Below, one piece after another: positions 54,793 through 64,000 of a DNA stretch of 64,000 bases. Below the pieces are notes generated by a model, which was given only the letters and a program-made list of their open reading frames with translations, searched no databases and had not been told where the DNA came from. The position numbers were made by a program, and so were the translations under genes. The stretch lies in NCBI GenBank assembly GCA_031216915.1, contig CM062288.1, positions 182,492,596 to 182,556,595 of the forward strand, in the 5' to 3' direction. Position 1 is the first letter of the stretch, and each line of letters begins with the position of its first letter. Origin of the DNA: Pictodentalium vernedei. Taxonomy: Eukaryota > Mollusca > Scaphopoda > Dentaliida > Dentaliidae.

Positions 54793-54888
54793 TTAATTTC
54801 ACGGACTTCCTCTTCAGTATGAGATAGAGAAGTGTATCTTCCAACATTCTCGGGTGCATTGGTCACCACGACCCCAGCATCACAAAAT
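54793..54888 (-). CDS. B4GALT-like glycosyltransferase, penultimate exon
   Basis: Borders: acceptor TATTTGTTTCAG above 54888 and donor GTAAGTG below 54793. The first base completes an Arg codon and the last two start an Asn codon, which fits both neighbours. The peptide is FCDAGVVVTNAPENV then GRYTSLSHTEEEVREI. It follows the catalytic motif exon and carries the G-R-Y ... H block that in B4GALT1 contains the metal-binding Met and His. Here His is kept but the Met position reads Ser (G-R-Y-T-S-L-S-H against G-R-C-R-M-I-R-H). Confidence 0.85.
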
Positions 54889-55837
54889 CTGAAACAAATA
54901 ATGAACTTAAATCAAAACCAATTTTCAGAGGCATGTCTTCAAACTATGGCAAGATCATAGCACTGTCTGAAATAAGTGCCAGAATGGACAATCCAAAATG
55001 GCGGCGCCCAATAAACAGAATGACTGGCAGGTTTACAAATTATATTCAAATGTGTCTCGGGGGAATCTTTCCAAGCCTCAACGTTGTACAGTTATGGAAA
55101 AACGGTTTCAGAATCCAGGCGAAGTGACTCTGTTGTACTAAATTTGGGATTGTCTGTTGGTACCCGACAGTGGTAACATACACACCAAAAAGGGTGGGTA
55201 GCGGATATTTGTACATTTTGCTGACAGAAAATTATATCGTTCCTTGAGTCGAACAAGGTGTCATCTGTAAAGCTTTAGAGTCTTTGATGACAGATACGTG
55301 TAAGAATTACCCTAGCAGCTGTTGATGTTTTCATTCTCATGCAAGTACTTTTCGAAACTGAACAAGATTTTAAATTCTCGATATAGCCTCAACTTATTTC
55401 TCCCCACTTTTTTATCATCGTGAGAAAACGTAGGTCCTTTATAATGTTTGCTTTCTAAATGTTCACGAATGCTCCCAATATGATACAGTCTTTGATTTTG
55501 CGCTTGATAACTAGAAATAGATGTCACAGTACTCTTGCCAGGCATTACTGAGACTGAAAAATTTCCGTTATATACGTTAAACGTGATGAATTATTAGGAA
55601 AGAAACGTTTTGGAGTTAAATACGCATTTTTATTTAAAAAACCGCATTGTTTATCTTGTCTAAAGTCGATCACCTGTGCGATGGATACACAGAAAGTCAT
55701 AAATTTATATGGCCAATTCCCCTTTTGTTGCTGCGAATGGATTTATTCTTTCATAATAGTAACACTGATCAAAATGAGAGAAACTGAAAGGGTTTTCTGT
55801 GGTTTGTCTGTCTCCAAGGAGCGAATCCACCCGAACA

Positions 55838-56073
55838 TTAATCCTTTACCCAATGCAGACGCATCAAAATTTATTATTTTAAATTTTATTTTTTCAAATT
55901 TTGCATCAAATTTCAACAAAATCATATCATTTGACCCCTCATTGGAACGACCTCGAGGAACTCATTCCAATGAGTGTCACATGATATGGTTTTGTTGAAA
56001 TTCTTTGAAAAATAATTCTTTGTACTAATTAATTTGTATATTACGCGGCCGATTCGTTAGGTAAAAGGGTAAA
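55838..56073. mobile_element. TTAA-type MITE family A, variant subfamily
   Basis: Left TTAA is at 55838-55841 with CCTTTACCCAATGC. The right end GTTAGGTAAAAGGG is followed by TAAA. The core keeps TGACCCCTCATTGGAACGA, but the flanks (TTCAACAAAATCATATCAT) differ from other copies and match 18110-18252, so this is a separate subfamily. Confidence 0.7.
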
Positions 56074-56234
56074 GAAATGGCAGGTATACAGCCAATCTGG
56101 CTATGTCATCTCCTTGTAATTTATGTACCACAGAATGAATACTTTTTGCTCATCATTCATGTAATGTCTTGTATTTCCACATTTTCAGAGTGTAGTGGTT
56201 CATTTTGTACTCTTTAATGATAGGAATGACTGCT

Positions 56235-56365
56235 CAACACACACACATATATATATATACACACAATATCTGTGCACATCAATACTTCATACACACACCA
56301 ACACATACACATTTATGCATATGCATGCACCTACATGCACCTACACACATACGCACATATTTGTA
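56235..56365 (+). repeat. CA/TA-rich low complexity
   Basis: ACACACACATATATATATAT followed by irregular ACACAC and CATGCACCTACA repeats. The frames over it are artefacts. Confidence 0.8.
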
Positions 56366-57014
56366 TGTATGGACCCCTACTTAAACTACGTTTTGTTATC
56401 GTGTATAAAATTTTAGTTATTTTATCATTTTCCCATTTCAGGAATATGTATATATAATATTATAAACCAGTTAGCGTTGCAGACAACACAGAAATGCCCG
56501 TTAGTTATTCCATTCTTCACTTTAGGTCCCTTTATTAATATTTAATCATGTCTGCTTTTGAAGGCCAATCCTCGATTTGCCAGTTAATGATATGATGATT
56601 AATCATACTTTTAAATACAAATGGGATTTCAGCAGCAATGGGATTTCAATAGTTAAAATTTACATTCAAGTTGACTTTTGGTGATGACAACCTGAATGCG
56701 AACTTGTCTAAAATTATTTATTACGTTTTTAAATGAGTTTACCCCATAAGACACCAAATATTAACAAACATGCATTGTCGCATGTTAATAAAGCACCCAT
56801 AACTCGAAACAGTATGTTATTATGTTATTCAAATGAAAAAGGCCCAGTTTCTTTTTCTATTTCCTTTCGGTAATAAAACTGACAGCGGAAATACCGCCCA
56901 CCGATGCTCATGTAAACAAAAACAAATTCGCACGTGTGTACGTCTGCTGCTCAGTAAAATCGAGAAAAAATGATAGCGACTTTTAATAATCTGACGATCA
57001 TGGTATAAATAAAA

Positions 57015-57152
57015 TATACCCAAAGTAGATTGGTGTACCAAATGTTCACCACTCATGCTGAAGTGGTGTTAACCGCGCGCCAAAGGCTCGCGGTTAACAC
57101 CACTTCACCACTCGTGGTGAACATTCGGTACACCAAGCTACTATGGGTATAT
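57015..57152. repeat. Large palindrome, arms ~65 bp
   Basis: TATACCCAAAGTAGATTGGT ... GAAGTGGTGTTAACCGCG is mirrored by CGCGGTTAACACCACTTC ... CCAAGCTACTATGGGTATA around a ~9-bp loop with few mismatches. Probably the core of an unplaced MITE. Confidence 0.8.
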
Positions 57153-57329
57153 CCATTTTGTATCCGCAACTAGTCAGAACATTTCAATCTGACTGAATTG
57201 ATATTTTGTATACTGAACAACCATAATTAGAAAATATATGCATTGTTGTTGCCATTTGCATATTTGTGAACTCGTGTGCACCAGTAAAGTGGCGGGGGAA
57301 TCTTTTTGTGTCATCCTGAGATGACACAT

Positions 57330-57594
57330 TTTTCAGTTTCAGTTTTTTTTTGTGCCCAAAATAAAGCTTATGCCCCCCTCATAGGAGACAAACCATGAAA
57401 ATTATTTTTTGCTAATGCCGTCCGCCATTAGCGTTAGGTAAAGGTTAACAAAACCATATCACGTGACCCCCTCATTGGAACGAGCTGTCACGTTGCAATG
57501 AGGGGTCACGTGAAAGGGTTTTGTTCGAAAAATTTGCAAGACAAATTTTGTAAAATTAAAAAAAAAATGATATTGTGGCGCTAGGTAAAGGGTT
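57330..57594. mobile_element. Chimeric TTAA-type MITE family A remnant
   Basis: A left half ending GCGTTAGGTAAAGGTTAAC and a right part from ACCATATCACGTGACCCC with core GGAACGAGCTGTCACGTTGC, ending GCTAGGTAAAGGGTTT, are joined head to head. The donor exon at 57619 starts only 25 bp away. Confidence 0.5.
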
Positions 57595-57618
57595 TACACA
57601 TTTTCATGCATAAATCAC

Positions 57619-57741
57619 CTTGCTGCGAAATCATCGTCTTCATTGCCCCATCCCCAGTAGGAGTTGGAAAAGCCGTTTACTCTCTTCATCTGCTCTGTAT
57701 TTATTGCAACTCCTCCACCAATAAGACTGCAGTACCAAATC
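57619..57741 (-). CDS. B4GALT-like glycosyltransferase, catalytic-motif exon
   Basis: Borders: acceptor TTATTTTCTAG above 57741 and donor GTGATT below 57619. The exon starts with the third base of a codon, then reads IWYCSLIGGGVAINTEQMK, RVNGFSNSY and WGWGNEDDDFAA. F/L-I-G-G-V ... N-G-F-x-N-x-Y/F-W-G-W-G-G-E-D-D-D is the signature of beta-1,4-galactosyltransferases. These Golgi type II membrane enzymes transfer a hexose from UDP-sugar to GlcNAc or related acceptors. E-D-D forms the acceptor/catalytic site. The G before E-D-D-D is Asn here. Upstream exons (DVD motif, anchor) are not in the window. Confidence 0.93.
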
Positions 57742-58670
57742 CTAGAAAATAAGTGAAACGATTTAAATGTGGAAATTAATTATCGTTACATGGTGAAAAA
57801 TAAAGACTCTCATACAACGGACAGGAAGCCAGGATTGCGCGCAAGGCACTGTAAAAGTAACTGACAACATTTCGTCTGTTTGCAATTTCGACACGATCTG
57901 ATCGTGATGACTTTAAGTTGAACCTTGCTGTGAAACAAAAACTACTAGAAGTTAGTCTACTCTCCAAAGTTAAACATATAATCAGTTAATATAATTTGGA
58001 CTTACACCATCGGCTTAACCGTGAGGTATGTGTGTATGTGTTGGGGGGTGGGGGCATTGGCACCCAATAGCCACCCCTCAAAATTCTGATTTCGACGATC
58101 TGTATGGGGCGTCAACTAATGAAATTACAGATGGCATACAACGCTTGACGTTTTCTTCGAGCCTCAAAGTAGCGCCATCATTTGGGGCATTTTTTCAAAA
58201 TTTCTGAGATCAATGTACACCTCCAGAGTCGAATCCTAGCTACAATCAGTCATTTTTTGTCTCAATTTGCTGATGGGTTCTCGGCGTTGTACGTATATGT
58301 CTGTGCTTTACAGCAATGCTTAAATTGGAGACATCACACTATGTTAAAACTAAAAACTGAGAACACAATATTAATTACCACTTTATCGCACTATGCTGCA
58401 TACTCGTATTGCCTCCAGTGTTTAATAATGCATTCGTTGCACCTCTTCACCTATGACAGGCGGATTTTCCTGTCCAGTACAAACATACCCAATCACCCAG
58501 TTGAGGTATAACTCTGCCCCTCATTAACAAAATATACCCCCTACAAACTTGAGGGATCCCTTTATTAAATACTTCAAGCCAGACTTTATTGAATTTAGCA
58601 AATCAAAACATGGTTGCTTTACAGCAGTCGAGACCTGATTCCATGAGAATTCAAGAAAATACTCAACAGA
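57742..58670. other. Upstream intron of the galactosyltransferase gene
   Basis: No further exon is recognisable up to 64000. An ATTTCGACGATC/ATGGGGCGTCAACTAATGAA segment at about 58085-58205 is similar to 47935-48060, a dispersed repeat. Confidence 0.4.
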
Positions 58671-58671
58671 T

Positions 58672-58876
58672 CAAACCCTTTACCTAACATGAAAAGCGGA
58701 GGACACTTGCAAACAAAATTTTTGAATAACTCATTTTTTTCATTTTTTGTCTCAAAAACATAGGTTATGACCCCTCTTGGAACGAGCTCGATCAGCTCGT
58801 TCCAATGTGGGGTCATTAATTGTTTTTTGTGAATAGCGTTGGCCGGTTTTGACAGTTACATTGGGTAAAGGGTTAA
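58672..58876. mobile_element. TTAA-type MITE family A, reverse copy
   Basis: Left CCCTTTACCTAACATGAAAA (after TCAA) and right GTTACATTGGGTAAAGGG with TTAA at 58873-58876. The right half of the core is shortened by a deletion (GGGGTCATTAATTG). Confidence 0.75.
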
Positions 58877-59016
58877 GAGTTAATCGTACCAAACCAGTGT
58901 TCCTGAAGGAGATGTTCCAATAGGAAAGAGGATGTCATAACTGGGAGAATCCATTCAACATTTGTAGGGAGATTGGGTAATGATTTAGTTCTTCAAGGCT
59001 TTAAAATTAAAATACT

Positions 59017-59278
59017 TTAACCTCTTCCCCAACCTTTACATCACATAACGTTTGTATACGACCTTGGCTATCCTCCACAATCGCCATTCAGATTTTATGA
59101 TTTTTTTTTCAATTTTGGGCTTCAAAACAGAGCATACGTCTCACGTTAGAATGATCACGTATAGATCGTTCCAGTGAGGGGTCATATGGTATGTTTAATA
59201 GACAAAATATGACGGTATTTTGTCATTAAAGAAATCTCTGCATGTGTCGTCCTCTATGTTTGTTGGGTAAAGTGTTAA
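59017..59278. mobile_element. TTAA-type MITE family A, old copy
   Basis: TTAA lies at 59017-59020 and 59275-59278, with ends CCTCTTCCCCAAC and GTTGGGTAAAGTG. The core is weakly palindromic (GTTAGAATGATCACG...GATCGTTCCAGTGAGG). The strongest divergence in the family suggests the oldest copy. Confidence 0.6.
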
Positions 59279-59494
59279 CTGTTTGTTGACATTCACGTTG
59301 TTTACTAATCGACCACATTATTCTCATTTACGACAAAATCCGCGATAAGTGGGTTGAACAGGTAAACAGAAATCACTAAATAATAACGAGATTTTGTTAA
59401 AATACACTTAACTTATGGTTAACCCATTTCAACGGATATGCATATAATCTTGAGTCAACAGAATTCTGCCAGGTGACTATCAAACATCATTATT

Positions 59495-59798
59495 TTTTTC
59501 ACTGGGGTTTAACGATACTTTCGAGAACCCAGTGTCTCCTCGTGTTGGACAGTTTTACGGGTGAGGGAAGCCGAAATACGCGGAGTGAACCCCCGAGCAA
59601 CGGCGAACAACCTGGGAGTCCCCAACATACTAACTCCACACAAGCAGGGTTATCATTTTTTGAAGACAAGTGCTCAATCGACGTGCAAGCGACATCAAAT
59701 ACCTTGACCAAGGACCAAGACAGTTACCTTGGTGGGGATCGAACCGTGGACCTTTCGGTTCGAAGTCCAGTGCTGTAACCACTGGGCCACCGCGCTCC
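59495..59798 (-). mobile_element. tRNA-derived SINE, minus strand
   Basis: Read from 59798: GAGCGCGGTGGCCCAGTGGT (A-box), then GGTTCGATCCCCACC (B-box), and a body with GCTTGCACGTCGATTGAGC, ending near the CCCTCACCCGTAAAACTGTC motif. Closest to 48712-49088. Confidence 0.75.
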
Positions 59799-60439
59799 CA
59801 AATCATCATTATTAACATCAACTCAATGATGGGGATCTGAGTTGTGCGCAAATGCCTCATGTTCCGTGGAATCCCTTTCTAGTATCCGACTATACTTCAA
59901 GAATCTGTTTTTCATCGTGCTGCATGTGTTGTGTGAACATTGTGCATTAGCACATATCGGCACATCCATCATGTACCAATGTGCTACATGTGTACTAACA
60001 CATAAACACATCGGCATCCTAACATACTGTTTCTTATACGTAAGATAATAGCTTGCAATGGGTCTATGAAATGTTGTGTCTGCTTATTAGCTAAAGCCAA
60101 TGTCGCCCCGTGACCATGTAATCAGTTGTGTCTGTGCAAAGACTGTTGCAAACCATTGAGGAGATGTCCAATCTGCAGAAAAACTGTTTATGAATATCTG
60201 ACTATCTACTTACCATAGAAGAGTGTTTCCACGAAGAAGAATATACCAAGTAGAAACTGTTTTATTAATATCTCAATAAAAGAAATTAAAATGTTAAAAA
60301 ACGTGTTGTTATTTTTTTACCATACCCAAAGCATGAAAGCCTGGATGAGAACAAGAAGAACTTCATAGTCCTCCTGTAGGGAAAGTAGCCCTCCACTAGT
60401 TCTTGGAAGAGAACAAATATATTATTGGAAGAAAGGAGG
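59799..60439. other. No supported feature
   Basis: A donor-like ATGGTAAGTAG on the minus strand near 60212 follows a hydrophobic reading, but the frame upstream is AT-rich and has no acceptor of quality. Confidence 0.3.
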
Positions 60440-61040
60440 ACTCTGAAGAGTACGTTTCGGTGATTCTGGGTGGTTTGGAAGGATTGTTGGGTCTATTTGG
60501 GTAATTCTACGATGTTTCCGAGGACGCTGGGTAATTATATTTACTCTTATACAAATGAACGTACCATATAGTACAACGTGCTAATCTCATGGAGAGGGCT
60601 ACCCAGTAATCCAAACAAAATAACGTCATTTTTGGTACTTTGGCGTATGTTATCGGGTCTGTTTGGGTAATTCTACGATGTATCCGAGAATTCGGGGTAA
60701 TTAGATTGACTCATTTCAATAGAACGCACCCTTGGAATATATCCCCGTCCTGTTGAAGGTCATTGGGTCACATAGCAACCACGTGCTACCATAGAACCCA
60801 AGATGGCGGCATCCAGTATACAAAATGGAAAACGGAAACACGTGGCACCCTAACAACACGCGCTGCGCATGTGCTATATGGCCCGTGTCACTGTGGGGAT
60901 GACGTCACAGGATAGCCGCGCACGTGGGCTACCATGACAACCAAACATGACGTAACTCGGTCATGTGACTAACGTCAAATCGGTCTCCCCAATTCCTTCC
61001 CCAATCAAGTCCGATCTCCACATTTCCAACTACTCTAAGG
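60440..61040 (+). repeat. Dispersed repeat R, copy 3 with internal duplication
   Basis: It matches 33640-34050 over AACCACGTGCTACCATAGAA, AAGATGGCGGCATCCAGTAT and GGGATGACGTCACA. The first part (GGGTCTATTTGGGTAATTCT with ACGATGT) is present twice, about 180 bp apart. Confidence 0.65.
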
Positions 61041-61639
61041 TGTAACGGAGATCCTATAACATTTCATTTGAGAAGGTCCCAAATATATTTGCCTAGTAGA
61101 ACAAGACTCCTCGAGAAACTAATGTAAAAATGGGATGGCAGCATAAAGGATAATTAGATGAGGAATGGCATAAGAAAAAGGGTCAATTTTATAATTGGGG
61201 AGATCGAGGGGGGAGGGAATTATGAAGCAGTTTTTGATTGAATGCTTGGAGCTTTGGAGGGAGAGTGGGGTTGGAATACCCACGCGGGATATTGGGTTAA
61301 TGTAGGCCTACTCATTAGGGGACCGCGACAAGTCAGCGGAAGGCCGAAGGCTGAAGAATTATTATTATTATTACGAAGCTGCTAACAGTTTCGAAGTGTA
61401 TTGTGCAAAACGTAATAAGGCTTCAAATGTTTTTGGGGATCGACCACGTTCTGTGCGTACAGCATGGATAGTATTTACATACATTTAAAATATGTTTACA
61501 AAACCTAACGTGAGCTTCTTTACACGGTGACATATTTTCACTTCTTTTACTCAGTTGTGCATATTTCATTGTCGTAAAATAATATCGGCTTAGTTTGTTA
61601 AAAATCTTAAGAAGCAAGCAACGAGAGCAATTTTGGGGG
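61041..61639. other. No firm feature
   Basis: A minus reading near 61500-61530 (KEAHVRFCKHILNV) resembles the C-K-x-I-L-G-V motif of LINEs but is isolated, so at most a small LINE scrap. Confidence 0.3.
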
Positions 61640-62059
61640 ATTTATAGTGGATAGCAAAGTCAGTCGAAACAGTCACGAAAACTCCATTACGGTTAGAGCG
61701 ACTGAACGTATCAACTTTCTGAAGATGATCAGAGGTAAACATTGGGGACCAAACAAAGACGTGCTTCTCAAGCTTTACAAATCATTTATACGCCTTGTAC
61801 TAGAATATAGTGCCATAATAACAAGTGACCTGAGCACAACCAACATTCAGAAACTACAGAGGGTTAAAAATTATGCCCTGCGCATGGCACTATGCAAACC
61901 CATGTGGACACCGGTAAAGGAACTTCAAGTGCTAGCAAAAATAGAAACTATTCAAACGCGTTTAAAAGACCTACAAAGCAAAACCTTCAACAGACTCCAA
62001 GAAAGTGAATTAATTGTGGAGCTAAACGAGCACCGAACCCTTAATAGAAACACAAAATA
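61640..62059 (+). pseudogene. LINE reverse-transcriptase C-terminal fragment, long frame
   Basis: A 137-codon frame from ATG 61647 reads TERINFLKMIRGKHWGPNKD, then LLKLYKSFIRLVLEYSAI, IQKLQRVKNYALRMALC and PVKELQVLAKIETIQTRL. This is the Jockey-like thumb/C-terminal region, also present at 49565-50080. It is 5' truncated, as usual for LINEs, and ends at TAA 62058-62060. The frame is intact over its length, so this copy is younger than the other. Confidence 0.8.
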
Positions 62060-62089
62060 AGTCACAGAAAATTAAAATTATACAACGGA

Positions 62090-62445
62090 AATAAAGTGCG
62101 TGGAGTCAGTGAGGATTGCCTCGCTACTCAATGAGAACATTAGGATTGAGTCTGTGGGACTGCCTCGCAACTCTGCTTGTGGGGAGTGGGCTACGAAGAA
62201 ACCCACCCCCGCCTCATGAACAGCAACATTCACACAGCATTCACTATATACAATAGCGGATTTGATATGGAGGAGTGGAGTCAGTGAGTATTGCCTCGCT
62301 GCCCCTTGAGAACTTTAGGATTGAGTCTGTGAGGACTGCCTCGCAACTCTTCGTTTGTGGAGTTGGCCACGAAGAAACCCATCTCTTGTCCCATCAATAG
62401 CAACAATCATACAACAGTCACAATATACAATAGCGGATTGCTATC
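62090..62445 (+). repeat. Two tandem ~180-bp units after the LINE
   Basis: GGAGTCAGTGAGGATTGCCT, TAGGATTGAGTCTGTG, CTACGAAGAAACCCA and ATATACAATAGCGGATT each occur twice. This is a probable LINE 3' untranslated duplication. Confidence 0.75.
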
Positions 62446-62629
62446 TAACTTTTCTAAATGAACACTCTTAAATTTTCTTGAACCAGACGAAGCGTAGAAG
62501 GGTTTGGAGCAAGCTTTCTATTAACACACACAGGAAACCAAACACCAAGCAAGGACTGAAACAAGCTTGCCTGGCTCGGACCAGTGTACATTTTAAATAA
62601 ATAAACATGTGATGAATATAACAGTTCTT
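62446..62629. other. Short spacer
   Basis: Nothing seen. Confidence 0.3.
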
Positions 62630-62873
62630 TTAACCCTTTACCTAACATGAAAAGCAGACGATACTTGCAAACAAAATTCTTGAATAACTAATTGTTTTTT
62701 GTCTCAAAAACATTGGTTATGACCCCTCATTGGAACGAGCTCGATGAGCTCGTTCCAAAGAGGGGTCATAACCTAGGTTTTTGAGACAAAAAATGAAAAA
62801 TAATGAAAATTAATTGGCGATTTTTGTGAATAGCGCTGGCCGATTTTGACCGTTACGTTGGGTGAAGGGTTAC
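62630..62873. mobile_element. TTAA-type MITE family A, reverse copy
   Basis: Left TTAA is at 62630-62633 with CCCTTTACCTAACATGAAAA. The right end CGTTACGTTGGGTGAAGGG is followed by TTAC. The near-perfect core with GGAACGAGCTCGATGAGCTC is at about 62700-62785. Confidence 0.8.
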
Positions 62874-63340
62874 GGGCTTTTGTGTGCATGTCTGTGAGTG
62901 TGTTTTTTTTTGCTCTCTCCCACCACCCCCGTCATCTGTCCCTCCTGAAGGCAGACCAGATGGCCACGGCTCAGCACCCACTCTCCCTTATAGGCTGATG
63001 GATGACTCCCAGCTTTCAAAAACACATATTGGTGGATTTTTTTCCTTTTTATAACCATTATGGATAATATGCTGGGGCTGCTCCCAAACCAGCAACTTTC
63101 TGGGTTTCATTTTTTTTTTATTAAAACAACCATCAAACCGCAATTTCGGTATTACCATAAATATGCCCACGTTTCTAAGTAAAACACAGAGCAGAATTCT
63201 TGTAGTTATGCACAATTCCTAGTCACCTTCCAGTTCGAGATCATCGGGGACTGACCCCAGCACCCCACTGCCAATGCGCACACTCAAACCATATAAGATT
63301 ATTGACCTTCGCTTCCGATTCTCGTGGATTCATAAGCAAA
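62874..63340. other. No supported feature
   Basis: Pyrimidine-rich sequence with no gene signal. Confidence 0.3.
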
Positions 63341-63700
63341 TAAAATTATTCAGGTCGCAAGGGATTTCAAATCCCACATCGACCCTGTGTGCCTTCGGTG
63401 CGCTAAAACTTTTCATTCATTCATTCATTCATTCATTCATTCATTCATTCATTCATTCATTCATTCATTCATTCATTCATTCATTCATTCATTCATTCAT
63501 TCATTCATTCATTCATTCATTCATTCATTCATTCATTCATTCGTGCATTCATTCATTCATTCATTCATTCATTCATTCATTCATTCATTCATTCATTCAT
63601 TCATTCATTCATTCATTCATTACTTCTTCGGTCTCAAGGGATTTCGTAGCCCACATCGTTCCTGTGCGCCGTCGGCGCGCAGAAACTTTTCATCCATCAT
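63341..63700 (+). repeat. (ATTC)n microsatellite between two copies of a ~65-bp unit
   Basis: About 50 ATTC units (63412-63620, one GTGC interruption at 63542). Both sides carry CAAGGGATTTC, CCCACATCG, CTGTG(T/C)GCC and AAACTTTTCATTCAT/AAACTTTTCATCCAT. A third weaker copy starts near 63760. The array seems to have grown from the ATTCATT end of this unit. Confidence 0.9.
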
Positions 63701-64000
63701 TAAATAAATTTAGTATATATACAGCTACACGTCTTAGCATTTGACCCCAAATAAAGTTATTCGGGTCGCAAAGGGTTTCAATCCTACATCATTAAAAATC
63801 TTAGACATCAAAGTCACGGGTGGAGAAAACTTTTTTTGGAACAAACTGTAAACTGTATAGCGCCTTCAGTCCCTTGAAACTGAGTTAAGACTGCGCATAC
63901 TTCAATATACCAATCTTAAAAAAAACTCCAAGAATGCATATTTATAAGTATACATAGAGAAAAAGGTTAAGCACCCCCCCACCCCCAATAAAAAAAACAA
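63701..64000. other. Window end, nothing firm
   Basis: A decayed third copy of the 65-bp unit, then AT-rich sequence to the edge. Confidence 0.35.

Larger units (their letters stand above)
54889..57618 (-). other. B4GALT-like gene, intron of about 2.7 kb
   Basis: It begins GTGATT at 57618 and ends TTTGTTTCAG at 54889. It contains a TTAA MITE, an AC-rich low-complexity patch (about 56235-56365), a large palindrome and a chimeric family A remnant. A 77-codon minus frame (55312-55545) lies in it, which I do not accept as an exon. Confidence 0.8.

Noticed and set aside
55312..55545. Extra exon of the galactosyltransferase gene (acceptor-like TTCTAG, phase fits)
   Set aside because: The peptide (YQAQNQRLYHIGS...) lacks family motifs, and the exon at 54793-54888 continues the family alignment directly from 57619.
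58182..58511. 109-codon plus-strand frame
   Set aside because: No splice support, no recognisable domain, and partly within a dispersed repeat similar to 47935-48060.
60203..60300. Upstream exon of the galactosyltransferase gene ending ATGGTAAGTAG on the minus strand
   Set aside because: Phase could fit, but the residues do not match the expected DVD-containing region and the acceptor is poor.
61423..61617. Minus-strand gene fragment (EAHVRFCKHILNV)
   Set aside because: Resembles one LINE motif only; flanking residues do not continue the match.
63274..63744. A 156-codon frame rich in Ile-His-Ser-Phe repeats
   Set aside because: It is the translation of the (ATTC)n microsatellite; two shifted frames give the same peptide repeat.

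Overview
The window is metazoan nuclear DNA that is AT-rich, gene-poor and heavily repeat-built. The evidence is: split coding exons with GT-AG borders, tRNA-derived SINEs, APE-type LINEs with long reading-frame relics, Tc1, hAT and Mutator-like DNA transposons, many palindromic MITEs, and Helentron-like elements filled with tandem repeats. The style (hairpin-capped tandem-repeat elements, GTCCGTCC-type heads, poly-G tracts) recalls a marine lophotrochozoan such as a mollusc. That placement is inference; no marker gene fixes the species.

The only host gene I can name is on the minus strand at 48396-57741. These are the last three coding exons of a beta-1,4-galactosyltransferase (B4GALT) family enzyme. 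They join in phase across introns of about 2.7 and 6.2 kb that are full of transposons. The exons carrying the DVD motif, stem and membrane anchor must lie beyond 64000. A second possible host exon, of unknown family, is a terminal exon at 2512-2716 (minus).

Layout. 1-7.8 kb: small palindromic MITEs (pogo-like, TTAA-type, CTGTTTCTC-type), one split by a short hairpin-capped element. 7.8-12.7 kb: a large hairpin-capped element holding a 143-bp tandem array with a four-monomer higher-order repeat, itself split by a 1.3-kb transposon. 12.7-16 kb: more MITEs and two more hairpin-capped elements. 16-24 kb: LINE scraps, a second 143-bp array, a broken Tc1, and a TTAA MITE split by a SINE. 24-29 kb: a minus-strand LINE split by a hairpin-capped element and a TTAA MITE. 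30-34 kb: short tandem arrays. 34.8-39.1 kb: a plus-strand LINE split by a TTAA MITE and by a complete 2.15-kb Mutator-like transposon. 39-47 kb: a second Tc1 with both ends, a hAT-type element and an older Tc1 relic. 48-58 kb: the galactosyltransferase gene and intron-borne repeats. 58-64 kb: TTAA MITEs, a SINE, a LINE 3' end and an (ATTC)n microsatellite.

The nested insertions give a relative history: LINEs, MITEs and arrays are the older hosts, cut later by MITEs, SINEs, Mutator-like elements and hairpin-capped elements. Several insertions can be read to the base from target-site duplications or from an empty-site copy elsewhere in the window. Two patterns stand out. MITE families with unrelated termini nearly all carry a long palindrome at their centre. 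Several unrelated tandem-repeat elements share a hairpin-cap architecture, and three of them share TA...CTTG ends.
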